From Haloarchaeobius litoreus (lineage in GTDB: Archaea; Halobacteriota; Halobacteria; Halobacteriales; Natrialbaceae): DNA of 64,000 nucleotides. The translations under genes were made by a program, and so were the position numbers. Below, in pieces: positions 8,790 through 17,600 of the stretch. The first letter of the stretch is position 1, and every line of letters begins with the position of its first letter. Where the stretch lies: NCBI RefSeq assembly GCF_024495425.1, contig NZ_JANHJR010000001.1, positions 558,001-622,000 on the forward strand, in the 5' to 3' direction. The notes under the pieces were generated by a model. It searched no databases. It had not been told where the DNA came from and saw only the letters and a list, made by a program, of their open reading frames with translations.

Positions 8790-9617
8790 CTACAGCGTCG
8801 CCGTCCCTTCTACCTCGCCGCGAATCGCGTTCGCGAGCAGCGGGCGCATCATCCCGACGAGCGGTGCCTCGCCGCTGTCGGTCCAGACGGCCCGGTGGGT
8901 GCGGACGCTCGGGAGCTCCGTCGCGGCGTCGGCGCTGACGAGCAACGCCTCGCCGTCGGTCATCAGGACACTCGACACCGCACCGTCCCGTATGGGGACC
9001 GTCTCCCACCAGGTCCACGTCTCGACGACGGTCGCGCCCGCGACGCGGTCGGCGACACGCTGGCGGATGGACCCGTCGGGTGAACCGACGGTCACGTCGA
9101 CGCCGGCCTCGTCCGCCAGGACGAGTGCGTCGAGCAGGTCGTCTGTGAGGAGGTCGGGGGCGGCGACGGCGAGCATCACCTCGTCGTCTGCTGCGCCGAC
9201 GAGCGTGGCCATCCGTTCGGCGACCTCGTCGCTCCCGTCGGTGACCCAGATCTCGCCGCCCTCGTCGCCGCGCTCCCCCTCACGGAGCTGGGGGAGGAGC
9301 TCGCCGAGGCGTTCGAGCTTCCGGTCGACGCGCCGCTCGATGGTGTCGAGGGCGTCGTCGGAGTCGCTGCCGCGGTACTGGCGCGGCTTGGACTGCTGCA
9401 CGTCGACGAGACCGCGGTCCTGCAGGGTCTCCATGCAGTCGTACACCCGTGCCTGTGGGACATCGGCGACCTCGCTGGCCTCCTTCGCGGTCCCCTGTCC
9501 GATGCGGGCGAGCGCGACGAAGCACTTCGCCTCGTACTCGGTCAGTTCGAACGATTTGAGGAGTTCGACCGTCTCCGCGACGATGTCGTCGGTCGCCCCC
9601 GCGTCGGTGTCTGTCAT
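8790..9617 (-). CDS. TrmB-like transcriptional regulator
   Basis: This 275-residue protein starts with a winged helix at about 15-85 (LLKSFELTEYEAKCFVALAR... TAKEASEVADVPQARVYDCM), the signature of the TrmB family of archaeal sugar-responsive regulators. A coiled-coil segment follows at about 88-115 (TIERRVDRKLERLGELLPQL), then a C-terminal sensor domain. It is probably a dimeric DNA-binding protein. It has no adjacent transporter or sugar operon, so its targets are unknown. A TFB gene lies upstream in the same orientation. Confidence 0.85.
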   Translation of the reverse strand: MTDTDAGATDDIVAETVELLKSFELTEYEAKCFVALARIGQGTAKEASEVADVPQARVYDCMETLQDRGLVDVQQSKPRQYRGSDSDDALDTIERRVDRKLERLGELLPQLREGERGDEGGEIWVTDGSDEVAERMATLVGAADDEVMLAVAAPDLLTDDLLDALVLADEAGVDVTVGSPDGSIRQRVADRVAGATVVETWTWWETVPIRDGAVSSVLMTDGEALLVSADAATELPSVRTHRAVWTDSGEAPLVGMMRPLLANAIRGEVEGTATL

Positions 9618-9721
9618 GCTCGGTCAGGTCGTTGGCTCTGGTTAGGCTGGGACTCGTTTAGTCGTTCGCACTGTCCGGTGGTCGATCCGCCCGCCGGGGT
9701 GGACGGGTCGGGGCGGGACCA

Positions 9722-10750
9722 TCAGGCCGTCGCCTGCGGCGTCTGCTGGAACTCCTCGTCCGCCTGGAGCAGCTCCTTGTAGCGGTTCCGGATGGTGACC
9801 TCGCTCACGTCGGCTGCCTCGCCGATCTCGCGCTGGGTGAGCTTCTCGTCGGTCAGCAGCGACGCGGCGTAGATGGCCGCCGCCGCGAGGCCGACCGGCG
9901 ACTTGCCGCTGTGGACGCTCTGGCGCTTGCCCGCCTCCAGCAGCTCCTCGGCACGGTGTTTCAGCTCGTTCGGGACCGCGAGCTCGGAGCAGAACCGCGG
10001 GAGGTAGTCGAGGGGGTCCGCGGGTTCGAGCGCGAGGTCGAGCTCCTTGACGATGTACCGGTACGCGCGGGCGAACTCCCGGCGGTCGACGCGGCTGACC
10101 GGCGCGAACTCGTCGAGGCTCCGGGGGACGTTCGCCTGCCGGGCGGCGGCGTACAGCGACGCCGTCGCCATCGCCTCGATGGACCGGCCCGGGAGCAGGT
10201 CGTCCTCCAGCGCACGGCGGTAGACGACCGACGCGGTCTCCTGGACGTTGTCGGGGAGGTCGAGCGCGCTGGCCATCCGGGTTATCTCGCCGAGGGCCTG
10301 CTTGAGGTTGCGGTCGCGGGCGCTCTGGGCGCGGAAGCGCTCGTCCCAGGTGCGCAGGCGTTGCATCTTCTGGCGCTTGCGCGGGGAGAGGGCGGAGCCG
10401 TAGGCGTCCTTGTTCTGCCAGTCGATGACCGACGAGAGCCCCTTGTCGTGGAGCATCTGCGTCGTCGGTGCGCCGACGCGCGACTTCTCGTTCTTCTCCC
10501 GGCTGTCGAACGCGCGCCACTCGGGGCCGTGGTCGACGAGGTCCTCCTCGAGGACCATCCCGCAGTCGCCACAGACCGTCTCGCCGTGCTCGTCGTCGGT
10601 GATGGCGTCGGTGCCGCACTCGGGGCAGACCTCGCGCTCGTCCTGGGTGCGCTCGGTGTCGTCCCGCTGCTCGTCCGCTCTGGTACGCCGCCGTCCGCGC
10701 GACGGCGCTCGACTCTCGGTCGTCTGCAGCGTCTGTTTCGGTCCGGTCAT
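9722..10750 (-). CDS. tfb: Transcription initiation factor TFB
   Basis: This 342-residue archaeal TFIIB homologue recruits RNA polymerase to TBP-bound promoters. It has an N-terminal zinc ribbon with Cys42, Cys45, Cys60 and Cys63 (CPEC...CGDC), the B-finger/linker region (WRAFDSREKNEKSRVGAPTT), and two cyclin repeats at about 145-230 and 240-335, the second ending in an HTH-like segment TQREIGEAADVSEVTIRNRYK. The start at 10750 is used; the extra N-terminal in-frame segment to 10822 would run into the promoter. Haloarchaea carry several TFB paralogues. Confidence 0.95.
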   Translation of the reverse strand: MTGPKQTLQTTESRAPSRGRRRTRADEQRDDTERTQDEREVCPECGTDAITDDEHGETVCGDCGMVLEEDLVDHGPEWRAFDSREKNEKSRVGAPTTQMLHDKGLSSVIDWQNKDAYGSALSPRKRQKMQRLRTWDERFRAQSARDRNLKQALGEITRMASALDLPDNVQETASVVYRRALEDDLLPGRSIEAMATASLYAAARQANVPRSLDEFAPVSRVDRREFARAYRYIVKELDLALEPADPLDYLPRFCSELAVPNELKHRAEELLEAGKRQSVHSGKSPVGLAAAAIYAASLLTDEKLTQREIGEAADVSEVTIRNRYKELLQADEEFQQTPQATA

Positions 10751-11062
10751 GGGTGAACCATCGAGCGGCTCGGATGCTCGTGTACCGCCAGCTACGGAGT
10801 ATACTATCTTAATAGTTTCCACTGTAGTACTACGATAGTAGGAAACAGACTGGTCGCAACGACCCCGGCGCAGTCCGTGGTTTTCGCCACCGGGGCCGAG
10901 TGGACGGTCGGCGGTCGGCTACGATAGGCGTCCCCGCCGGTCGTCCACGGCGGCCGCGCGATGGCGAGGTTCCCCAGGGCACGATACACCGTACACTGCC
11001 TCCCCACTTCGGCGTACACCGCTACAGGTTAGGTACGGCCCGCTCCAGCGCCGGGACGCGTC
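10751..11062. other. Intergenic region upstream of tfb
   Basis: The part next to tfb holds its promoter and nested inverted repeats (10802-10846). The remainder, to the end of the oxidoreductase gene at 11063, shows no supported gene; a 71-codon frame on the minus strand (10804-11019) has no protein character. Confidence 0.4.
10802..10846 (-). promoter_or_regulatory. Nested inverted repeats over the tfb promoter
   Basis: Three symmetric elements overlap. TACTATC (10802-10808) pairs with GATAGTA (10834-10840). GTTTCC (10815-10820) pairs with GGAAAC (10841-10846). GTAGTACTAC (10824-10833) is a perfect palindrome between them. On the minus strand the AT-rich CTATTAAG within this block is the best TATA candidate for tfb. 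The first two pairs interleave rather than nest, which suggests alternative protein-binding sites rather than one hairpin. Confidence 0.55.
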
Positions 11063-12139
11063 TCAGAGCTGATGGCGCGTGGCGTCCTCGGCGGCCGCAT
11101 ACACCGCCTCGACCGCGCGCATGTCGACGAGGCCGTGTTCCCCGTCCGCCGGGATCGTCTTCCCGCCCAGCACGCGGTCCGCGAAGAAGCAGAATATCTC
11201 CCGCATCTGGTCCGCGGGCTCGTACGTCACGGTGGTCTCGCCCTCGGTGGTGGCGACCAGCAGCTCGTTCTCCCGGTCGCCGAAGAACCCCGGCCGCATC
11301 CGCACCTCGCCCTCGGTGCCGACCACCCGGAACTCGGCCGTGTGGTAGGCGTTCTGGGAGACGGAGCAGAGCGCGGTGACGCCGTCGGGGAACGAAAGCT
11401 GGAAGCTCGCACGCTCGTCGGGCACGCGGTCGAACCACTCGCCCCCACCGGACCAGGTCGACGCGCTCACGGCCACGGGGTCCGCATCGAGCACGAACCG
11501 GGTGGTGTTGATGGGGTAGACGCCCAGATCGGTGACCGACGCGCCCGGGCCCGCGAGGTCGGGCTCCAGCCGCCAGTGCGACGGGTCGTCGAACATCTCC
11601 GCGATGGGCTGGGACATGTGGCCGTGAACCTGCACGGGGTCGCCGACGACACCCTCGCGGACGATGCGTCTGACCGCCCGGCACGCCCGGTCGGTCTGCA
11701 TCCGGTAGCCCACCATCAGCGGCACGTCGGCGTCCTCGCAGGCTGAGACGAGGCGCTCCGCGCGCTCGACCGTGGCCTCCATCGGCTTCTCGCAGAGCAC
11801 CGCCTTCCCGAACCCGGCGGCGGTCTCGACGTGTGGGAGATGCAGCGCGTTCGGCGTGCAGACGTACACCGCGTCGTAGGCGTCGACCGCCTCGCCCGCA
11901 GCGAACTCGTCGTAGGAGAGGCCGTGTTCGACCGACGCCCAGTCGGCGACGACGCGCTCTCGCTTGGCCGCCGAGCCGCTGACGCCGACGGTGGCCCGGC
12001 AGTTCTCCAGGTCCGCGAGCGCCGGCAGGACACGCTCGCGAGACCACCAGCCGAGGCCGACGATGGCCATCCGGAGCGTGCCGTCGGCCGTGGGTTCCCA
12101 GTCGCGCTCGTCCGTCCCGAGATGTACGTCGAGGTCCAT
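11063..12139 (-). CDS. gfo6: Gfo/Idh/MocA oxidoreductase, D-xylose 1-dehydrogenase-like
   Basis: This 358-residue NAD(P)-dependent dehydrogenase has an N-terminal Rossmann fold ([18 protein letters not shown]), the EKPM motif with Glu117-Lys118-Pro119 and a C-terminal beta-sheet domain (GYRMQTD... [14 protein letters not shown]). The whole resembles haloarchaeal D-xylose 1-dehydrogenase (NADP+), the first step of oxidative pentose breakdown. That assignment rests on recalled family resemblance. No other pentose genes are adjacent, so another sugar is possible. ATG 12139 is chosen; the upstream in-frame segment is non-protein-like. Confidence 0.8.
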   Translation of the reverse strand: MDLDVHLGTDERDWEPTADGTLRMAIVGLGWWSRERVLPALADLENCRATVGVSGSAAKRERVVADWASVEHGLSYDEFAAGEAVDAYDAVYVCTPNALHLPHVETAAGFGKAVLCEKPMEATVERAERLVSACEDADVPLMVGYRMQTDRACRAVRRIVREGVVGDPVQVHGHMSQPIAEMFDDPSHWRLEPDLAGPGASVTDLGVYPINTTRFVLDADPVAVSASTWSGGGEWFDRVPDERASFQLSFPDGVTALCSVSQNAYHTAEFRVVGTEGEVRMRPGFFGDRENELLVATTEGETTVTYEPADQMREIFCFFADRVLGGKTIPADGEHGLVDMRAVEAVYAAAEDATRHQL

Positions 12140-12257
12140 GGTCCACCGTCCACGGCGACGACCGTAACTCCCCGGACTACGGCGAGACTCCCGTCCGTCG
12201 GCGCATCGAAGAGGGGAACCGTTTTCGGCCGCCGGCTCCACTGCCCGAGCGAGGACC

Positions 12258-12773
12258 GTGTCCCACGTCGCCGCCGGAGCCAACCTGGTCGTGACCGCCC
12301 TCCTCGCGCCCGGCATCGCCGCCCACGAGTTCGCGCACGAGCTCGCCTGCCGGCTGCTCGGGGTGCCCGTCCACGGGAGCGCCTACCTGAACCCGCTGGC
12401 GAGCGACGCGTACGTCGACCACGAGCCGATCGAGTCGTTCCCCGCCGACGCCGTAGTCGCGCTCGCACCGCTGGTCGTCAACACGGGGCTCGCGCTCGCC
12501 GCGTTCGGCGGGGCTGTCGCACTGGCCGGGACGCCGGTGTGGCCCCTGCTGGCGTGGGTCGGTGGTACCCTCGCGCTCACCGCGTTCCCGAGTCACACCG
12601 ACACGGAGTCACTGGTCGAGACGGCCCGGGCGCTCCCCCTGCTCGCCCGTCCGTTCGGTCTGCTCGTCGCCGTCCCGGTGCGACTCGCGACCGCGGTCCC
12701 CGGCATCTCGGGGTTCTACGGCTTCTTCTACGCGCTCTGGCTGTACGCCGTCGTGGCCGGTGTCGGGGTCTGA
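12258..12773 (+). CDS. Membrane metallopeptidase-like protein with HExxH
   Basis: This 171-residue multi-pass membrane protein uses GTG 12258. The first hydrophobic segment contains HEFAH at residues 23-27 ([19 protein letters not shown]), the zinc-binding motif arrangement of small M50-like or DUF3267-like membrane metalloproteases. Further hydrophobic segments lie near 65-115 and 130-168. A third zinc ligand cannot be assigned with confidence, although SHTDTES at about 113-119 is a candidate region. Substrate unknown. Confidence 0.65.
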   Translation: MSHVAAGANLVVTALLAPGIAAHEFAHELACRLLGVPVHGSAYLNPLASDAYVDHEPIESFPADAVVALAPLVVNTGLALAAFGGAVALAGTPVWPLLAWVGGTLALTAFPSHTDTESLVETARALPLLARPFGLLVAVPVRLATAVPGISGFYGFFYALWLYAVVAGVGV

Positions 12774-12818
12774 GGAAGGACACCCTAATGTACCACCGAC
12801 CCGACGGTACGGGGTACC

Positions 12819-13520
12819 ATGGATTACAGTGCGGTCTTCTTCGACCTCGACAACACGCTGTACCCGTACCAGCCCTGCAACGAGGCTGGCAAGCGGGCGG
12901 CCCGGCGTCGCGCGACGGACCTCGGCTACGACCTCGACCGCGAGGCGTTCGAGGCCCGCTACCAGGAGGCCCGGAGCGAGGTGAAACGCGAGCTGGCCGG
13001 CACCGCGTCGGCCCACGAGCGCTTCCTCTACTTCAAGCGGCTCATCGAGATCCACACGGGCACGCACAAGTCCCGGCACGCGCTCGAACTCGGCGAGGCG
13101 TACTGGGAGGCGTACATCGACGAGATGGAGCTGTTCGACGGGGTCGTCGAGACGTTCGACGCCATCGGCGAGGCGGGGCTGGACATCGCCATCGTGAGCA
13201 ACCTCACGACCCGTATCCAGCTCAAGAAGATCGAACACCTCGGCATCGAGGGGAGCATCGACCTCGTCGTCACCAGCGAGGAGGCCGGCTCGGAGAAGCC
13301 GGCGTCGATCATGTTCACGCTGCCGCTCTCGCAGCTCGACCTGCGCCCGAGCGAGGTCGTGATGGTCGGCGACTCCGTGACGGCGGACATCGAGGGTGGC
13401 AACGCGGTCGGGCTGACGACGGTGCTGTTCAACTCCGACGAGACGGAGCTGGAGAGCCGGCGACGACCCGACCACCACGTCGACGCCTTCACCGACATCA
13501 CCGGGGTGGTCGCGGCATGA
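12819..13520 (+). CDS. HAD-family hydrolase
   Basis: This 233-residue haloacid dehalogenase-like phosphatase has motif [10 protein letters not shown] with nucleophile Asp9 and Asp11, motif II VSNLTT, Lys in motif III (SEKPASIMF) and motif [14 protein letters not shown] helical cap lies between motifs I and II. Its stop overlaps the start of the next gene (ATGA), so the pair is probably translated together. I infer a sugar-phosphate substrate related to that of the neighbouring aldolase. Confidence 0.9.
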   Translation: MDYSAVFFDLDNTLYPYQPCNEAGKRAARRRATDLGYDLDREAFEARYQEARSEVKRELAGTASAHERFLYFKRLIEIHTGTHKSRHALELGEAYWEAYIDEMELFDGVVETFDAIGEAGLDIAIVSNLTTRIQLKKIEHLGIEGSIDLVVTSEEAGSEKPASIMFTLPLSQLDLRPSEVVMVGDSVTADIEGGNAVGLTTVLFNSDETELESRRRPDHHVDAFTDITGVVAA

Positions 13521-14146
13521 GCCACGAACCACAGCGCCGGGCGGTCGTCGACTGGGCACCGGAACTCGCGGACCTCACGCCGGGCCGGACCGGCAACCTG
13601 AGCGTGCGCGAGGGCGACGCGTTCGCGGTGACGCCCACCGGCGTCCCCTACGACGGCTTCGACGCGGACGACGTGCCGGTCGTCGACCTCACGGGCGAGC
13701 AGCTCGCCGGCGAGATGAAACCGTCGAGCGAGGTGCCGATGCACCGCCACCTCTACCGGTTCCTCGACACCGGCGCGGTCGTGCACACGCACTCGACGTG
13801 GTCGACGACGATGTCGGTGTTGCACGAGCCGCTGCCGCCGGTGCACTACATGGTCGTCGCGGTCGGCCGTGAGGTGCCGGTCGCGGAGTACGCGCCGTAC
13901 GGCACCGAGGAGCTCGCGCGGAACATCGTCGACGCCATGGACGAGGCGGACTCGCGGGCCTGCTTCATCGAGAACCACGGGCTCGTCGTCACCGGCGAGG
14001 ACCTCCCGACGGCCGTCGAGAACACCGGCCACGTCGAGAACCTCTCGCAGGTGTACCTGCAGGCGAAACAGAACGGCGAGCCACGGACCCTCTCCGACGA
14101 CCAGCTCGCCGTCGTCGAGGAGAAGTTCGAGTCCTACGGCCAGTAG
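13517..14146 (+). CDS. Class II aldolase (fuculose-phosphate aldolase-like)
   Basis: This 209-residue zinc aldolase/epimerase of the AraD/FucA family has the catalytic acid Glu72 (KPSSEVPMH) and zinc ligands His90, His92 (VVHTHSTW) and His154 (IENHGLVV). Such enzymes cleave ketose 1-phosphates to dihydroxyacetone phosphate and an aldehyde. The start ATG overlaps the HAD stop by four bases. Together they might dispose of a deoxypentose or other ketose phosphate, but no kinase or isomerase is adjacent to fix the pathway. Confidence 0.87.
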   Translation: MSHEPQRRAVVDWAPELADLTPGRTGNLSVREGDAFAVTPTGVPYDGFDADDVPVVDLTGEQLAGEMKPSSEVPMHRHLYRFLDTGAVVHTHSTWSTTMSVLHEPLPPVHYMVVAVGREVPVAEYAPYGTEELARNIVDAMDEADSRACFIENHGLVVTGEDLPTAVENTGHVENLSQVYLQAKQNGEPRTLSDDQLAVVEEKFESYGQ

Positions 14147-14226
14147 CGCCGGAGATCGCCCAGACGGGCGGTGCGCTCCGTCACGCTCGGCGGGCCGAGT
14201 CGTCGCGGGGACAGAAAGATTCGGTG

Positions 14227-14463
14227 GACGGGCGGAGGTGGGCACGAGCTCCGCCCGTCGTCAAGGCCACCGGCGGCCTGGGCAAGGGGCCGGTGGCGTC
14301 CGAAACCGTGCGGCCGACGGCGGTGGGCAGGCACGAACCCACATCGTCGGCGATGCCGCCGAGGTCCCGGGCAAGGACCCGGCAGCGAGCCAGGATCAGT
14401 GGCGGACAGCCACGTCGGCGTCCCCCCGGGCACCGACGTGGTTCGGGTCGAACGTCTCGACCC
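14227..14463. ncRNA. Candidate structured RNA: hairpins repeating GGGCA
   Basis: Six consecutive hairpins are seen: 14227-14237/14249-14259 (11 bp), 14266-14274/14289-14297 (9 bp), 14313-14318/14346-14351 with inner 14323-14327/14338-14342, 14367-14371/14378-14382 (5 bp), 14410-14418/14433-14441 (9 bp) and 14445-14451/14457-14463 (7 bp). Each of the first five carries GGGCA in or at the loop (14240, 14280, 14325, 14369, 14428). No hallmark of RNase P RNA, SRP RNA or tRNA is present. The strand is not decided; on the other strand the loops would read TGCCC. The design resembles RNAs that present a repeated loop motif to a protein, but that is inference. Confidence 0.4.
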
Positions 14464-14476
14464 TCCGTATCCCCCA

Positions 14477-14490
14477 TCACGTCGACGTGA
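14477..14490. promoter_or_regulatory. Perfect 14-bp palindrome upstream of the STAND-TPR gene
   Basis: TCACGTCGACGTGA lies about 120 bp before the start of the HTH-STAND-TPR gene and about 85 bp before its TATA box. A two-fold symmetric site is what a dimeric HTH protein would bind; the downstream protein itself has an N-terminal HTH. Confidence 0.4.
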
Positions 14491-14571
14491 CCGTAGTCCC
14501 ACTGATCCCACTCTGGTGGACGTGTGCAGGCACACTCAACTCATCGACCGACACAGTGTCCCACGACGTGA

Positions 14572-14580
14572 GTTTTAATA
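14572..14580 (+). promoter_or_regulatory. TATA box of the STAND-TPR gene
   Basis: GTTTTAATA(A) centred about 34 nt before ATG 14611 predicts a transcript starting only a few bases before the start codon. Confidence 0.5.
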
Positions 14581-14610
14581 ACACCCCTGACAAATCACCT
14601 CGAACGATAC

Positions 14611-17600
14611 ATGAGTCCCGACGACGTCGCTTCGGCGGTCGAGCTCCTCGACCGACGACGGCAGGTGCTGGGCCACCTCGGGGGGGACGGACATCACGTC
14701 AGGGACCTCTGCGAGGAGCTAGACGTGTCCCGCTCGACGGTCAACCGCGCCCTCCGCGAGCTCGAGGACGCCGAGTGGGTCGAACGTGCGGACGACGGCT
14801 ACGTCCGGACGACGACGGGCTCGCTCGCCCTCCAGAAGTACCGCGACCAGGTCACGGCCCTCGACGCCGTCCAGACGCACGCCGACGCACTGTCCCCACT
14901 GCCGGGTGACACCCCCCTCGACCCGGCGGTACTGGCCGACGCGACCGTCGAGACGGTTTCCGACGCCGACCCGTTCGAGCTGGTGGGGCGGCTCCGCTCG
15001 GCGTTCGAGGAGGCGAGTGCCGTCCGCGGAGTCTGGCCGACAGTCACCGACGACCGGACCGTCAGCGCGCTCGCATCCCTCGCGGACGACCGTGGGGCCG
15101 TCGCACTCACCGTGGACGAGGCCGTACACGCGACGATGCGGTCGGTCGCGCCGACGGTCTTCGGACGGACCGACACCGAGCACTGTCGGGTCGAGACCAG
15201 CGACGACGTGCCTGCGCGACTCGGTGTCTTCCTCGTCGACGCGCCCGACGACCGCCGCGTACTCGTTGCGATCTACGACGGGGACGGCAACATCCACGCC
15301 GTCGCCGACATCCCGGCGACCGACAGGGCGACCAGCTGGACGACGTCCGTGTTCGACACCACCGGGGTCCCGTCGTTCGACCGGGCCGATGTCGTCAGCC
15401 CCATCGTCGCGGCCGTACCGGAGGTGCCGACGTGGGACGACGACACCATGGATACGCTTCGGGGCCAGGGGTTCGTCCCCGTTGACGCAAGGACGCTCGC
15501 ACACGAGGGGGGATGGTCCCCCGGGGCCATGCTTCGGACGACGCCGACGCTCGCGGCCGTCGCGGCGGGCCGGACCCTCGACCGCGAGCACGTCGTCGAC
15601 GGCCAGCGACGCGAGTTCTCGGTCGACCTCGTCGACACGCTGGTGGCGGGCCGGAACCTGGCGCTGGTCGGCCCCCCGGGGTCGGGCAAGAGCACCGTCT
15701 GCAAGGCCGTCGCGTGTCGCTGGCGAGACCGTGGCCTCGGCCCGGTCTGCTACCGCGAGAGCGACAGCGCCGCAGTGCTCGACGACCCGTTGACGCTCGC
15801 CTCGTCGCTCGATGCAGCTTCTGGAACGCCGCTGGTCGTCGTCGAAGACGCCGTCCGACCGGCGGCCAACGCCATCTTCGAGACAGTCGAGCAGCTCACC
15901 GACGACGTCGCCTTCCTGTTCGACGCCCGGCGGTCAGAGTGGGCCTCGCCGCCGGAGCCGATTGACCCCCGGCGCGAGTCGCTCCGACGCGAGGGCGTCG
16001 ACGTCGTTCCGATCCCCGGGCTGGACGACGAGGAACGCGAGCGACTCCACCAGCACGTCGAGGCCATCGTCGACGGGCCGATCCCCCCGTTCGACGAGTT
16101 CGTCGCCGACGAGGATCTCGCCGACGACTCCTGGGGGACTCCCCAGGCCACGGGGAGCGAGGGTGCCGGGGAGCTGCTGACGCTGGCCCACCGATACGGC
16201 AACGCGGCGGACATCTCCCTCGACAGGGACCGACGGGCCGCGAGTCCGCTGTCGCGGAACGTCCGTGACGTCTACGACGCGGTGGCCGACGACCGGAACG
16301 TGCTCGTCGTCGCGACGCTCGTGAACGTGCTCAACGCCACCGGGCTCCCGGTGGACCGTGACCTGCTCGACGCGCTCGCACTCGTGGACGACGGCCCCGG
16401 AGCCCACGACGTCGAGACCGCCGTGGACGTACTCGAGGGTCGAGTGCTGTTCCCCGACGAGAACGGGACGGAGCTGGTCCACGACGAGTGGTCGCACCGG
16501 TTCCTCATGCGTCTCGTCGAGGAGCGCGAGGACGCCAGCGCACATCGCCTGTTCGCCGCGGCCGTCAACCCGCTGTTCCGGCTCGTGACCGACCCCGAGC
16601 TGCGCGACGAGCTCGTCCGCTACCGACAGGGCGACGCGCCCACGGTCGCCGCGTTCGACGACAGCCCGGACCACTGGCGAGACGTGGTCGTCGACCGCGT
16701 CTACGACCTCGGCCGGGACTCCCCCAGCCTCGCCTCGCTGTACGGGCATCCGAAGTACACCGAACTGACGCTGCCCGACTCCTGTTCCACGCTGTGTCGG
16801 CGCAAAGCGCTCGTGGGGCGCGCGCAGATGTACGTCGACGCGAGCGAGTTCGACGCCGGCCGCCAGGAGTGCGAACGGGTCGACGAGATCGGGGAGGCGC
16901 TCGAACCGCAGCGGAAGGGAACGCTGCTGCGGGCCCGGAGTCTGGAGGTCCGGAGCATCATCGCCGAGCACAGGGGCGAGTTCGACCGCTCGCGCGAGCT
17001 GGCCGAACAGTCGCTGGCGCTCGTCCGCGAGGTCGACGACCGGAAAGGTGAGGCGTCGGTACTGAACAGCCTCGGACTGATCGCGTGGTACCAGGGCGAC
17101 ATCGACGAGGCCGAACGGCGGCTGCGGGACGCGCTCGCGATCTACGACGAGGTGACGGTGAAGCAGACCGAGGCGTCGGTCCTGAGCCATCTGGGAATCA
17201 TCCAGTGGGAGCGAGGGAACCTCGAGAAGGCCGTCGAGTTCTTCGAGGCGAGCCACCAACAGCGACACGAGATCGGCGCGCGACAGCGGGCCATCAGTAC
17301 CAGCATCAATCTCGGCGTCGCAGCCAGGGACCGCGGTGACCTCGACGAGGCCGTCGGCCGGCTCCGCGGTGCCCTCGAGGAGGCACGGCTCCTCGGCGTC
17401 GCGAAGCAGGAGTCGAACGCGAACAGAGCGCTCGGGAACGTGCTCCGCTGGCGGGGCGAGTTCGACGAGTCAGCAGGGTATATCGATCGCGCGCTCGAGA
17501 TCGCCCGTGACGAGGACCTTCGGTATCACGAGTACCGCGCGCTGCGCGGACTGGCGGCGACCCGGCGGGAGCGCGGCGAGCTCGACGAGTCGATGCGGCT

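Larger units (their letters stand above)
14147..14610. other. Long non-coding region with hairpin array and promoter
   Basis: No frame here looks like a protein (all are Arg/Pro/Gly-rich). The region contains a dense set of perfect inverted repeats (14227-14463), a 14-bp palindrome (14477-14490), a short GTGTGC/GCACAC inverted repeat at about 14522-14535, and the TATA box of the STAND-TPR gene. Confidence 0.6.

Noticed and set aside
10804-11019. 71-residue minus-strand frame upstream of tfb
   Set aside because: No motif, no plausible start context, and it overlaps the tfb promoter repeats.
11831-13516. Long plus-strand extension upstream of the class II aldolase
   Set aside because: It reads through the opposite strand of the dehydrogenase gene and through the HAD gene in another frame; the aldolase family start is at 13517.
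14227-14463. RNase P RNA, SRP RNA or a tRNA cluster
   Set aside because: No GAGGAAAGUC-type RNase P core, no SRP loop sequences and no tRNA T-loop with an acceptor stem were found on either strand.
14171-14578. Open frame across the region downstream of the aldolase gene as a protein gene
   Set aside because: The product is Arg/Pro/Gly-rich without any domain, unlike the acidic proteins around it, and the DNA is better explained by serial inverted repeats.
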